Assembly (NCBI RefSeq): GCF_008704715.1
Contig: NZ_CP023689.1
Location: forward strand, 2,356,001-2,420,000
Origin: Streptomyces chartreusis
Lineage (GTDB): Bacteria > Actinomycetota > Actinomycetes > Streptomycetales > Streptomycetaceae
DNA: 64,000 nt
Direction: 5' to 3'
The notes beneath the pieces are model-generated. The model did not search any database. It was not told the origin of the DNA and saw nothing but the letters and a program-made list of their open reading frames with translations. Positions 54,488 through 63,380 of this stretch are shown here, one piece after another; within the stretch, counting starts at the first letter, position 1; every line of letters starts with the position of its first letter. Both the position numbers and the translations under genes were made by a program.

Positions 54488-55449
54488 GCGGCCACCCCCG
54501 CCCGGGGCGTGAGCCGATGGGCCACGAGGTCGGCACCGAGGTTGAGCAGCACCGTCAGGACGCCGAAGACAACGGCCAGCCCCTGCACCACCGGTACGTC
54601 GCGTTCGGCGACGGCGTTGAGCAGGACGGTCCCGAGGCCCGGGATCACGAAGAGGGCCTCCACGACGATCACCCCGCACAGCAACCAGTCGACGGTACGG
54701 GCGAGTTGCTGGACGGCCGGGGCGAGCGCGTTCGGCAGGGCGTGGGCGTAGCGGACTCGGGCGCCGGGGACACCGCAGCGGCGGGCGTGGGCGACGTACG
54801 GGGAGGCGAGGGCGTCGACCATGCCGGCCCGCACCAGGCGGGACAGGGAGCACACCGGACGGGACAGCAGGACCAGGACGGGCAGCACCAGCACCGCCGG
54901 ATGGGCGAGCAGGTCGGTGCCGTGGCCGACGGCCGTCGGCGGCAGCCAGGCGAGCTTCAGGGCGAGGACCGTCACCAGGAGCACTCCGAGGGCGAACTCG
55001 GGTACGGCGTACACGGCCAGCGTCACCGAGCTGACCAGCCGGTCCACGAGGCCGCCCTCGTGGCGGGCGGCGAGCACGCCGAGGCCGAAGCCCAGCGGGA
55101 CCAGCAGGGCCAGGGTGAGGGCGGCGAGGGTGAGGGTCGGTCCGAAGCCGTCGGCGATGTACCGGGTGACCGGGCGCCCCGAGGTCAGTGAGGTGCCGAA
55201 GTCGCCGTGCAGCAGGCCCGTCGCCCAGTCCGTGAGGCGTTCGTACGCGGGCCGGTCCAGGTCCATCGCCTCGCGGATCGCCGCGACGCGGGCCGGGTCC
55301 GGCTGGTCACCGGCGAGGGCGACCGCCGCGTCGCCCGGCAGCGCCTCGGTGAGGACGAAGACCAGGAGTACGACGGCCACGGTCTGGGCTGCGCCGAGTA
55401 CAACGCGCCGGGTGACGAAGGATGTGCCGCCGTCCAACCGCGTTCTCAC
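54484..55449 (-). CDS. ABC permease, DppB/NikB type
   Basis: 321 residues from GTG 55449, overlapping the binding-protein stop (GTGA). Starts RRVVLGAAQTVAVVLLVFVLTEALPGDAA; loop GDFGTSLTSGRPV and EAA loop SPYVAHARRCGVPGARVRYAHALPNAL are typical. Six helices. Confidence 0.92.
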   Translation of the reverse strand: MRTRLDGGTSFVTRRVVLGAAQTVAVVLLVFVLTEALPGDAAVALAGDQPDPARVAAIREAMDLDRPAYERLTDWATGLLHGDFGTSLTSGRPVTRYIADGFGPTLTLAALTLALLVPLGFGLGVLAARHEGGLVDRLVSSVTLAVYAVPEFALGVLLVTVLALKLAWLPPTAVGHGTDLLAHPAVLVLPVLVLLSRPVCSLSRLVRAGMVDALASPYVAHARRCGVPGARVRYAHALPNALAPAVQQLARTVDWLLCGVIVVEALFVIPGLGTVLLNAVAERDVPVVQGLAVVFGVLTVLLNLGADLVAHRLTPRAGVAA

Positions 55450-57008
55450 GCCAGCCACACCCTGTCGAAGCGGGCCCAGTCCAGGGTGTTGGCGGGAGCC
55501 TTCCTCTCGACTCCCCTCACCGTGCGCGACGTTCCGATGATCCAGTCCGCGAAGCCCCACACGAGGAAGCCGCCCTCGGTGTACAGGCGGCGCTGCATGC
55601 GCCCGTAGACGGCGGCCCGCTCCGTCCTGTCGCGGGTGGACTGGGCCTGCTGGTAGAGGGCGTCGAAGTCCTTGTGCCGCCACTTGGTGGCGTTGGTGGT
55701 GGAGTCGGTGAGCAGCCGCTGGGAGATGTGGGCCTCGACGGGCATGGCGCCGGAGCGGTAGCAGCACAGGGTGCCGCCGTCGAGGATGTCGCTCCAGTAG
55801 GAGTCCTTGCTGCCCATCCTCACGTCGATCGTGACGCCCGCCTTCGCGGCCTGGTCCCGGAAGATGCCGGCGGCCTCGGTGAACCCGGCGGCGACCGCGG
55901 AGGTGTCCAGGGTGACCTTGAGGTTCTCGGCGCCGGCCTGCTTCAGCAGGGCGCGGGCCCGGTCGAGGTCCTGGGTGCGCTGCGGCAGGTCGGCGGCGTA
56001 GTACTCGTAGCCCTTGCCGAACAGGTCGTTGCCGACCTCGCCGGCGCCGGACAGTGCGCCGTCGACGAGTTCCTGCCGGTCGGCGATGAGGAAGAACGCC
56101 TCGCGCACCCGCTTGTCGTCGAAGGGTGCCCGGTCGGTCTTCATGCAGAACGCCTGCATGGCGCTGTTGCGCAGCCGCACGATCTCGATCTGTCCGCCGC
56201 CCTCGTGGGCGCGGGCGGTGGTCGGGTTGAGTTCGTGCGCGTACTCGACCTGCCCGCCGAGGAGCGCGCTCACGCGGGCGGACTCCTCGTTGGCGACGAC
56301 GAACTCGATCTCGTCGAGGAGCGGGGCGCCGTCCCAGTGGTCGTCGAAGCGGCGGAAGACGGCGGAGCGGCCGGGCGCGAAGGACACGAACCGGAAGGGG
56401 CCGGAGCCGATGGGCCGGTCGTCGAACTCGGTGGCGTTCTCGGGGACGACGTACGCGCCGAACGCGGCCAGGACGTTGGGGAATTCGGCCGTCGGGCGCT
56501 TGAGCACGAACTCGATGGTCCGTTCCCCGGTGGCCCGGCTGGCGTCGAGGTCGATGGGCTCCAGGGACGCCTTCGCGCGGAACGCCTGCTTCGGGTCGGC
56601 GATCCGGCGGTAGCTGTAGAGGACGTCCTCGGCGGTGACCGGCTTTTCGTCGTGGAAGGCGGCCTTGCGCAGTGTCACCTGCCAGCGGTCCAGCGTCTTG
56701 TTGGACTCCCAGCGCTCCGCGAGCCGGGGCCGGGCGGAGAGGTCGGCGCCGTAGTCGGCGAGCTTGTCGAAGAGGGCCTTGGCCCGGGCGGCGTCGGCGA
56801 AGAGGCTCGCCAGGTGGGGATCGAGGGTCTCGCTCGCGCCGCCGCCGGCGAAGGCGGCGCGCAGCCGGCCGCCGCGCCTGGGGGCGCCGTCGGAGGTCGC
56901 CGTCTCGCCGGAACCGCCGCATCCGGTGAGGGCGAGTGCGGTGGCGGCGCCGGTGGTGGCGGCGAGGAAGCCGCGTCGGCGCAGGCCGGGGAAACGTTCG
57001 TCGTTCAT
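55446..57008 (-). CDS. SBP_bac_5 substrate-binding lipoprotein (Nik/Opp/Cnt type)
   Basis: 520 residues from ATG 57008 (GAAGGA upstream). Twin-arginine-like LRRRGFLAATTGAATALALTGC gives a lipobox Cys near 30. Family-5 fold: TLDPHLASLFADAARAKALFDKL, AAFHDEKPVTAEDVLYSYRRI, RPIGSGPFRFVSF. NikA and CntA, which bind metal-chelator complexes, belong to this family as do peptide receptors. Within this operon, 14 bases after the methyltransferase, capture of a metallophore complex is the favoured role. Confidence 0.9.
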   Translation of the reverse strand: MNDERFPGLRRRGFLAATTGAATALALTGCGGSGETATSDGAPRRGGRLRAAFAGGGASETLDPHLASLFADAARAKALFDKLADYGADLSARPRLAERWESNKTLDRWQVTLRKAAFHDEKPVTAEDVLYSYRRIADPKQAFRAKASLEPIDLDASRATGERTIEFVLKRPTAEFPNVLAAFGAYVVPENATEFDDRPIGSGPFRFVSFAPGRSAVFRRFDDHWDGAPLLDEIEFVVANEESARVSALLGGQVEYAHELNPTTARAHEGGGQIEIVRLRNSAMQAFCMKTDRAPFDDKRVREAFFLIADRQELVDGALSGAGEVGNDLFGKGYEYYAADLPQRTQDLDRARALLKQAGAENLKVTLDTSAVAAGFTEAAGIFRDQAAKAGVTIDVRMGSKDSYWSDILDGGTLCCYRSGAMPVEAHISQRLLTDSTTNATKWRHKDFDALYQQAQSTRDRTERAAVYGRMQRRLYTEGGFLVWGFADWIIGTSRTVRGVERKAPANTLDWARFDRVWLA

Positions 57009-57022
57009 GACTGTCCTTCGGG

Positions 57023-57820
57023 TCAGTGGGTGTGCAGGCGCGCGACGAGGTGCAGTCGGTCCGCGTCCGTGGCGGTCCCGGGCAACCGGCCGTCCCGCCA
57101 GGGCGGTTCGGTGCGCGGGCCGGGTCCGTCGTGCAGTTCGAGGACCTCGAAACCGTGCGCGGTGAGGAAGTGCCGCAGCTCGTGCGGGAACAGCAGCCGC
57201 CAGGCGGAGTGCTGGGCGACGGGCGGCGAGCCGTCGTCGCGGGTCCACACGCGGGTGCGGCGCAGCAGCTGGGCGGTGCGGTCGACGGTGAGCGTGGTCG
57301 TCGACCGGTGGGCGATGCCCCGCCAGGTGAAGGTGTTGCCGGACGGGCGGTCGAGGAGATCGGTACGGCCCAGGAAGTACGCCCCGTTGCGCATCTCCGC
57401 GACCAGCAGCCCGCCCGGCGCGAGGGCGCGTCGGCAGGAGCCGAGGAACCCGTCGAGCTGGTCGTTGGTGTGGCAGTACAGCAGGGAGCTGTCCAGGCAG
57501 ACGACCGCGTCGAAGGCGGCCCCGCCCGACTCCCGCAGGTCGAAGCCGCGCAGGTCGGCCCGGACGTACGCCGGTCCCGGGTGGTGGGCGCGGGCGTGGG
57601 CGAGCATCGCCTCGGAGAGGTCGGCGCCGGTCACCGTACGGCCCGCGCGGTGCAGTCGGGCGGCGTCGCGGCCGGTGCCGCAGCCCATGTCGAGTACGCG
57701 CGGGCCGGCGCCGTGGCGGCGCAGGCAGTCCTCGGCCCAGCGTCCGGCGAGCCGGTCGGGGTCGGGGAAGCGGGCCTCGTAGAGGGCGGGGTGGTCGGTG
57801 AGGAGGTTGCCGTCGGTCAT
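57023..57820 (-). CDS. Class I SAM methyltransferase
   Basis: 265 residues from ATG 57820, overlapping the MFS stop (ATGA). SAM loop RVLDMGCGTGRDAARLHRAG, acidic strand TGADLSEAML, then FDAVVCLDSSLLYC and a long C-terminal beta region. Resembles small-molecule N- or O-methyltransferases rather than rRNA enzymes. A tailoring step on the operon's product is likely. Confidence 0.88.
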   Translation of the reverse strand: MTDGNLLTDHPALYEARFPDPDRLAGRWAEDCLRRHGAGPRVLDMGCGTGRDAARLHRAGRTVTGADLSEAMLAHARAHHPGPAYVRADLRGFDLRESGGAAFDAVVCLDSSLLYCHTNDQLDGFLGSCRRALAPGGLLVAEMRNGAYFLGRTDLLDRPSGNTFTWRGIAHRSTTTLTVDRTAQLLRRTRVWTRDDGSPPVAQHSAWRLLFPHELRHFLTAHGFEVLELHDGPGPRTEPPWRDGRLPGTATDADRLHLVARLHTH

Positions 57821-59040
57821 GCGTCGGCCTTCTCCCGCACCGGTTCCGCCGGCGCCGGCAGCGCGCCGCGCCGACGCAGCCACGCGACCCCGCCCGCCGA
57901 GGCCGCCCCGAACACCGCGCAGCACACCCACGGCAGCCAGGCACGGCCGGCGCTCTCCCCCGCGTCCATGGCCCAGCCGACGACGGTGTTGCCGACGGCC
58001 GCGGCGATGCCCGAGACGACGTAGAAGATCCCGAAGTACGTGCCGGTGAGCTCGGGACGGCCGAAGCGCGGGATCAGCTCCATCACGAACGGCGAGGCGA
58101 TCATGATGCCGAGGTAGAGCAGCAGTGCGCTCGCGAGAACCGGCACGGCACCCGGGGCGAGGGCGGGCGGCAGGAAGGCGAGTGCCATCACCGCGAGCCC
58201 CACGGCTATCCAACGCGCCCTGTCGTGGCGGGACTTGAGGTATCCGGTGATCCTCAGCTGGAACGCCAGGTTGGCGACCGTGCCGACGAGGAAGACGATG
58301 CCCGCGGCCCCGTCCCAGCCGGTGGCCTCCCGGGCCCGGTCCGGCAGCAGCAGGTACAGCTGGTTCTCCAGGGTGAACATGCCGACCATGGCGAGCGAGA
58401 AGGCCAGGAAGGCCCGGTTGCCGACCACCTCGCGCCAGTCGCCGAGGACGCCGCTGCCGCTCGGCTCGACCTTGCGCGCGGGCAGGACGAGGGCCTGCGC
58501 CACGGTGAGCACCGCGAAGATGCCGGCGGCGGTCAGCGCGGAAGTGCGGAAGTCGACGAGGAGCAGGGCGCTGCCCAGCAGCGGCCCGACGAGCGCCCCG
58601 GTCGTGGCGAACACGTTGAACAGGGCGAACGCCTCCGCCTTGCGCTCCCCCGCCTCCTGCGCGAGATAAGCGCGCACGGCCGGGTTGAACAGCGCGCCCG
58701 CGAGCCCGCTGAGCACGGACGCGGCGAGCAGCACCGGCAGCCCGTCGCCCAGCGCGAACAGCGCGAAGCCGACGGTCCGCAGGGCGCACCCGGCGATGAT
58801 GACGCCCCGCGCCCCGAGCCGGTCGGCTGCCGAGCCGCCGATGATGAACAGGCCCTGCTGGCTGAGGTTGCGCACACCGAGGACGATCCCGACGACCGCC
58901 GCCGACATGCCCAGGTTCTCGCCGAGGTGGGTGGCGAGGTAGGGGATGAGGAGGTAGAAGCCGGTGTTGACGCCGAGCTGGTTGACGAGCAGCAACCGGA
59001 CGGCGAGCGGGAAGCCGCGCATCTCATGCCACGTCCTCAT
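57817..59040 (-). CDS. MFS exporter
   Basis: 407 residues from ATG 59040, chosen because GGAGGTGA lies directly upstream inside the epimerase gene (17-bp overlap). Twelve helices; LGVRNLSQQGLFIIGGSAADRLGARG is the loop 2-3 MFS motif. In staphylopine and related loci an MFS protein exports the metallophore; same position here between synthesis and import genes. Confidence 0.92.
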   Translation of the reverse strand: MRTWHEMRGFPLAVRLLLVNQLGVNTGFYLLIPYLATHLGENLGMSAAVVGIVLGVRNLSQQGLFIIGGSAADRLGARGVIIAGCALRTVGFALFALGDGLPVLLAASVLSGLAGALFNPAVRAYLAQEAGERKAEAFALFNVFATTGALVGPLLGSALLLVDFRTSALTAAGIFAVLTVAQALVLPARKVEPSGSGVLGDWREVVGNRAFLAFSLAMVGMFTLENQLYLLLPDRAREATGWDGAAGIVFLVGTVANLAFQLRITGYLKSRHDRARWIAVGLAVMALAFLPPALAPGAVPVLASALLLYLGIMIASPFVMELIPRFGRPELTGTYFGIFYVVSGIAAAVGNTVVGWAMDAGESAGRAWLPWVCCAVFGAASAGGVAWLRRRGALPAPAEPVREKADA

Positions 59041-60061
59041 GCGCGGTCACCTCCTGGACTCCCAGTCCGGGCAGGCCACTCGGGCGTACGACGCCGTCGG
59101 TGCCGCCGATGCCGCGCCACGGGTCGTGGGCGAGCAGCAGATGCCCGTCGAGGTCGGCCCAGCGGGCGCGGTCGGCGAGGTGGACGGCGGGTGCCAGGCC
59201 GAGGGTGCTGGCGGTGAGGCAGCCGAGCATCAGCTCGGTCCCGCTGCCCGCGATGAGCTCGGCGATGCGCCGGGCCGCCCGGACTCCGCCGCACTTGGCG
59301 AGCTTGACGTTGACGCCGTGGACGCGCCCGGCGAGCCGCCGTACGTCGTCCAGTCCCACCGCGTCCTCGTCGGCGACGACGGGCAGCGGAGACCGCTCGG
59401 CGAGGGCGGCCAGCGTGTCCGGGTCGCCGGGCGGCAGCGGCTGTTCGACGGCCTCGACGCCGAGCGCGGCGAACCGGGGCAGCAGTCGCTCGGCCTGCGC
59501 CCTGCTCCAGGCCCCGTTCGGGTCAAGCAGCAGCCGCGCTCGCGGTGCCGCGTCCCGGACGACCCGTACGCGCTCCACGTCGTCCTCGGGATCGGGCGAG
59601 CCCGCCTTCACCTTGAGGACCTCGAATCCGCTCGCGGCGAGGCGCCGGGCCGCGGCGGCGGCGTGCGTGAGCGGGGTGATGCCGATGGTGCGTGCGGTGG
59701 CGACGCCGAACGACGCCTCGGTGCCGAGGAGTCGGTGGACGGGCACACCGGCCCGCTTGCCGGCGAGGTCCAGGAGGGCGGACTCGACGGCGGCGGTCAC
59801 GGCCGGCGGTACGGCACCGGAGGGCAGGGCCTCCAGGGCGCTCTCGGGGTCGGGGAACCGTTCCACGCCGACGGCCGTGATCAGCCGTACGAGCGTGTCG
59901 GCGTCCAGCCCGTAGTAGACGCTGCTGACGGCCTCGCCGTGTCCGGTGACGCCGTCGTGCTCGACGCTCAGCCAGACGGCGTCGCGGGCGGTCATGACGG
60001 AGCGGGAGATGCGCAGCGGCTCGGCGAGTTCGAGTCGTACGGTGCGCAGGCGGGCCTTCAT
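59024..60061 (-). CDS. Enolase-superfamily epimerase (dipeptide-epimerase/MLE subgroup)
   Basis: 345 residues from ATG 60061, overlapping the upstream stop (ATGA). The N-terminal capping domain (RLELAEPLRISRSVMTARD) and barrel have the muconate-lactonising-type residues: KxK in FEVLKVKAGSPDPE, metal ligands in LLLDPNGAW, VEQPLPPGD and VVADEDAVG, and the opposite lysine in VNVKLAKCGGV. These make a two-base 1,1-proton-transfer site suited to amino-acid or dipeptide epimerisation. In the operon it may set stereochemistry, as the racemase CntK does for staphylopine. Confidence 0.9.
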   Translation of the reverse strand: MKARLRTVRLELAEPLRISRSVMTARDAVWLSVEHDGVTGHGEAVSSVYYGLDADTLVRLITAVGVERFPDPESALEALPSGAVPPAVTAAVESALLDLAGKRAGVPVHRLLGTEASFGVATARTIGITPLTHAAAAARRLAASGFEVLKVKAGSPDPEDDVERVRVVRDAAPRARLLLDPNGAWSRAQAERLLPRFAALGVEAVEQPLPPGDPDTLAALAERSPLPVVADEDAVGLDDVRRLAGRVHGVNVKLAKCGGVRAARRIAELIAGSGTELMLGCLTASTLGLAPAVHLADRARWADLDGHLLLAHDPWRGIGGTDGVVRPSGLPGLGVQEVTAHEDVA

Positions 60062-61134
60062 CGTGTCCTTCCGGCGGAGAGTGGATCGGCGACCCGCGCG
60101 CACCGCGCCCACCCGCTCGCCTCGGCGGCGTACGGGTGCGGTATCTCCACGGGCCGGGTGGCGGCGCCGGCCAGGTCGAGGCCGTGGGCGGCGATGAAGT
60201 CGTCGTCGTAGACGGTGCCGAGGTAGCGGTGGGGCCCGTCGGGGAACACGGTCGCGACGACCGCGCCGGGGTGCACGCGGGCCGCCCAGGCGGCGACCCT
60301 GGCGACCGCGCCGGTGCTCCAGCCGCCGCTGACGAACGAGCCCCTGGCGAGCCGTCGGCAGCTGTCCACGGCCTCGGCGGGGCCGATCCAGTGGACCTCG
60401 TCGAAGGCGTCGTAGGCGACGTTGCGGGGGTGGATGCTGCTGCCGAGGCCGCGCATCAGGCGGGGGCGGGCGGGCTGGCCGAAGATCGTCGAGCCGGTCG
60501 CGTCGACGCCGACGAGCCGCAGCGCGGGCCAGTGCCGGCGCAGCGGGCCGATGACGCCCGCGCTGTGCCCGCCGGTGCCGACGCTGCACACCAGGATGTC
60601 GAGGTGGTCGAGCTGGGCGGTGAGCTCGGCGGCGAGGGAGGCGTAACCGGCGGTGTTGTCGGGGTTGTTGTACTGGTCGGGCCAGTAGGCGCCGGGGAGT
60701 TCCGCGAGCAGTTCGCGCAGCCTGCCGAGCCGGGCCGCCTGCCAGCCGCCCTGCGGTGCGGGACGGTCGACGAGCTCCAGCCGGACGCCGTGCGCGCGCA
60801 GCAACTGCCGCATGAACGGCTCCAGTTCGCTGTCGCCGACCAGGACGACGGGGTGGCCGAGCGCCTGTCCGGCGAAGGCGAGCCCGATGCCGAGGGTGCC
60901 GGAGGTGGACTCCACCACGGGCGCGCCGGGGCGCAGTTCGCCGCGTTCGCGCGCGCCGAGCAGCATGGACACGGCGGCCCGTGCCTTCATGCCGCCCGCG
61001 GCGAGCCCTTCGAGCTTGGCCCAGAACCCGGGGTGGGCCTGGGGCAGCCCGGCCGTGACCCGCACGACGGGGGTACGGCCGAGCAGGGCGAGCAACTCCG
61101 CCTGCGCGGTGGGACGTACGGCTGTCGCGGTCAT
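60058..61134 (-). CDS. PLP-dependent enzyme, cysteine-synthase/SbnA-like
   Basis: 358 residues from ATG 61134, overlapping the upstream stop (ATGA). Fold type II: Schiff-base Lys50 in AAGGMKARAAV, the STSGTLGIGLAFAG phosphate/substrate loop, YNNPDNTAGY, SVGTGGHSAGVIGPL. Relatives such as SbnA make 2,3-diaminopropionate precursors in metallophore pathways. No SbnB-type dehydrogenase is in the window, so the exact reaction differs or needs an enzyme elsewhere. Confidence 0.88.
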   Translation of the reverse strand: MTATAVRPTAQAELLALLGRTPVVRVTAGLPQAHPGFWAKLEGLAAGGMKARAAVSMLLGARERGELRPGAPVVESTSGTLGIGLAFAGQALGHPVVLVGDSELEPFMRQLLRAHGVRLELVDRPAPQGGWQAARLGRLRELLAELPGAYWPDQYNNPDNTAGYASLAAELTAQLDHLDILVCSVGTGGHSAGVIGPLRRHWPALRLVGVDATGSTIFGQPARPRLMRGLGSSIHPRNVAYDAFDEVHWIGPAEAVDSCRRLARGSFVSGGWSTGAVARVAAWAARVHPGAVVATVFPDGPHRYLGTVYDDDFIAAHGLDLAGAATRPVEIPHPYAAEASGWARCARVADPLSAGRTR

Positions 61135-61976
61135 CGCTCACCTCCAGGACAGCGGTAGCGGTGGACGACGCCGGGGCCGCCGTCGAGCCAGAAGAAGGGG
61201 TACGGCTCAGCGCACACCGCGGTGACCCCGTGCCCCAGGAAGCGGGGCAGGACGGCGCTGCCGGTCTGTGCGAACAGCACCAGTTGCTTGCCGTGCCGCA
61301 GGGCGTGCGCGCGCAGCGGTTCGAAGGTGCCGTTGCCCAGGGTCATCCCGGACACGAGCAGCGCGTCGCAGCTCCCGGCGGCGGCGAGCGCGTCGGCGAC
61401 GACCGGCTCGCCCCACTCCGTGAGCCCGCCCTTGAGGTCGCACGGCACATAGCCGAGGCCGCGCGAACGCAGCGCCTCCAGCAGGGAGTTGACGACTCCG
61501 ACGACGAGCACCGTGCCGCCGTCCGGCAGGTCCAGCAGCTCGACCACGGCCCTCGCCCGCGCCCTGGACTTCGCGAGGGACGAGCCGGCGGGCAGGGCGA
61601 CGGAGCGGGCTCCGTGCTGCGGGGTGTGCGGGGCGACATGCATCAGGTAGGCGTCGAGGGCGGCCACCCGCACCGCGGGCAGCGGATGTCCGAGGAGGGC
61701 TGCCACGTCGGCGCCCACGCAGTCGTCGAGCGCGCCGTCGGGCAGTTCGCCGGGTTCGACGGCGCACGAGCCGACGGCCTCGGCGAGCCGCAGGCTGAGC
61801 ACCTCGTTGCGGTAGCCGGTGCCGCGCCCGTCGTGCCGTACGGCCTGCCGGGTGGTGAAGGCGACGGCGACGCGCAGCGTGCGCGGGTCGGGCCCGAGGG
61901 CACCCGCGCGGACGTCGGCGACGAGATCGTCGTACGTCCTGACGGGCGCCGCGGGCCGGGCGCCGACGGGGGTCAC
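61131..61976 (-). CDS. DUF364 (PF04016)-type Rossmann-like protein
   Basis: 281 residues from GTG 61976, overlapping the ATP-grasp stop (GTGA). N-terminal enolase-N-like part (about 20-110, VAVAFTTRQAVRHDG, YRNEVLSLRLAEAVG) and Rossmann-like part with TVLVVGVVNSLLEALRSRG, VSGMTLGNGTFEPL, FAQTGSAVLPRFLGHGVT. PF04016 proteins have been suggested from structure to take part in metal chelation chemistry; no reaction is proven. Its coupling to an ATP-grasp ligase supports biosynthesis. Confidence 0.82.
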   Translation of the reverse strand: MTPVGARPAAPVRTYDDLVADVRAGALGPDPRTLRVAVAFTTRQAVRHDGRGTGYRNEVLSLRLAEAVGSCAVEPGELPDGALDDCVGADVAALLGHPLPAVRVAALDAYLMHVAPHTPQHGARSVALPAGSSLAKSRARARAVVELLDLPDGGTVLVVGVVNSLLEALRSRGLGYVPCDLKGGLTEWGEPVVADALAAAGSCDALLVSGMTLGNGTFEPLRAHALRHGKQLVLFAQTGSAVLPRFLGHGVTAVCAEPYPFFWLDGGPGVVHRYRCPGGER

Positions 61977-63229
61977 CGGATCACCAGCCCGGCGCGCAGA
62001 GCCGCCAGCAGCCGCTCGACGCGGTCGCGGGCGCCGGGCCCGTCGGGGTCGCCGGCCATGACGTGACCGAGGTACTCGTTGTTGCTGCCGGCCGCCTTCA
62101 CGGCCGTGCCGGGCTCGGCGAGCCGCACCTCCAGCACATCGGGTTCGGCGGCGAGTCGACGGGGGTCGAGCGCTTCGAGGGTGCCTGCGCGGTCCGGGAC
62201 GAGGAAGCCGATGGCGGCGCTGTGCAGCCCGGTGTCGGTGCGCCTGAGGTCGGGCTCGCGGCCGAGGGCGACGTCCACGCAGGCGGCGGCGAGGTCGATG
62301 CCGGTGACATGGCGGACGAGCTCGGTGATGCGGTTGCCCGCGGGGCGGGGGTTGACCTCGACGACGCGCGGGCCGGCGGAGGTCAGCTTGATCTCGGTGT
62401 GCGCGACGACGGCGTCCGTCAGCCCGAGCGCCTTGAGCGCGCCGCGCGTGGTCTGCTCGGCGGCCTCGATGCCGGCGGGCGGCAGGGCGGCGGGGAACAT
62501 GTGGCCGGTCTCGATGAAGGCGGGCGCCCCGCCGACGCTCTTGTCGGTGACGCCGACCACGTGGACCGCGCCCGCGTACGACACGGTCTCCACGCTCACC
62601 TCGGGGCCGTCCAGGAGCTCTTCGAGAAGCACGGCGGGGTTGCGCCGCTGTCCCCGGGCGTTGACCGGGAAGTCGGCCAGCGTCCGGAAGAGCTCGGCGA
62701 GTTCGGCCTCGTGCTCGATGCGCCGGACGTACATGCCGGCGCACAGGTCGACCGGCTTGGCGACGAGCGGGTAGCCGATCTCGCGGGCGGCCCGCGCGAG
62801 GTCGGCCCACTCCTCGTGCACGGCGAAGCTCGGTCCCGGAAGGCCCGCCTCGGCGAGGATCCGGCGGGTGGCGTCCTTGCGGCAGGCGTTCGCCACGGCC
62901 TCGGGTCCGGGGCCGGGCAGGCCTAGGTGCCCGGCGATCCGGGCCACCGCCGGCAGGTAGTAGTCGCAGGAGGTGATCACCCCGTCGAAGCCGAGCACCG
63001 AGTGCAGCCCCGCCACCTCGGGCAGCAGGGCGTCGGTGTCGTTGGTGTCGGCGGTGAGCACATTGCGGGCGCCGAGCAGCGGATGCGCGGTCCCCTCGGG
63101 CGCCGAGCGCAGGTAGTGGTGCAGGTCACGGGTGAGGAAGGTGAACTCGTGCCCGCCCTCGCGGATGGCGCGCGGCAGCAGCCTGCTCATCGATCCGACC
63201 CAGCTCTCGACCACCAGCAGATGAGCCAC
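61973..63229 (-). CDS. ATP-grasp ligase, first gene of the metal-responsive operon
   Basis: 418 residues from GTG 63229, six bases after AAGGGGAG. N-terminal pre-ATP-grasp LLVVESWVGSMSRLLPRAI, substrate region VITSCDYYLPAVARIAGHLGLPG, ATP-grasp core GYPLVAKPVDLCAGMYVRRI, LLEELLDGPEVSVETVSYAG and metal-binding VVEVNPRPAGNRITELV. Carboxylate-amine ligases of this type form peptide-like bonds through acyl phosphates. Probably condenses amino acids in an NRPS-independent pathway. Promoter with a Zur box lies upstream. Confidence 0.92.
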   Translation of the reverse strand: MAHLLVVESWVGSMSRLLPRAIREGGHEFTFLTRDLHHYLRSAPEGTAHPLLGARNVLTADTNDTDALLPEVAGLHSVLGFDGVITSCDYYLPAVARIAGHLGLPGPGPEAVANACRKDATRRILAEAGLPGPSFAVHEEWADLARAAREIGYPLVAKPVDLCAGMYVRRIEHEAELAELFRTLADFPVNARGQRRNPAVLLEELLDGPEVSVETVSYAGAVHVVGVTDKSVGGAPAFIETGHMFPAALPPAGIEAAEQTTRGALKALGLTDAVVAHTEIKLTSAGPRVVEVNPRPAGNRITELVRHVTGIDLAAACVDVALGREPDLRRTDTGLHSAAIGFLVPDRAGTLEALDPRRLAAEPDVLEVRLAEPGTAVKAAGSNNEYLGHVMAGDPDGPGARDRVERLLAALRAGLVIR

Positions 63230-63320
63230 AACTCCCCTTTTCGTGCCATGGGTTCCGTCGTCAGGGCAGCCCGGGGCACCCCTCGGCGGGAGGGGGCCGG
63301 ACTTGACGGGCACACGCTAT

Positions 63321-63335
63321 CGATAATCATTTTCA
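63321..63335 (-). promoter_or_regulatory. Zur box (zinc-uptake regulator site)
   Basis: Read on the minus strand, TGAAAATGATTATCG matches the Streptomyces Zur consensus TGAAAATGATTTTCA at 13 of 15 positions. It lies in an AT-rich island 92 bp upstream of the ATP-grasp start and 46 bp upstream of the divergent aminopeptidase gene. A Fur-type site is the alternative, but actinobacterial iron control normally uses the different DmdR box seen at 51263. Confidence 0.8.
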
Positions 63336-63380
63336 TTTGCTACCCCGTTCTCACCCGCCCTCCCAAGACCCGGAGCGACC

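Noticed and set aside
63321..63335. Fur box controlling iron
   Set aside because: The sequence is AT-rich and somewhat Fur-like, but it fits the Streptomyces Zur consensus better, and iron control here is represented by a distinct DmdR box at 51263.
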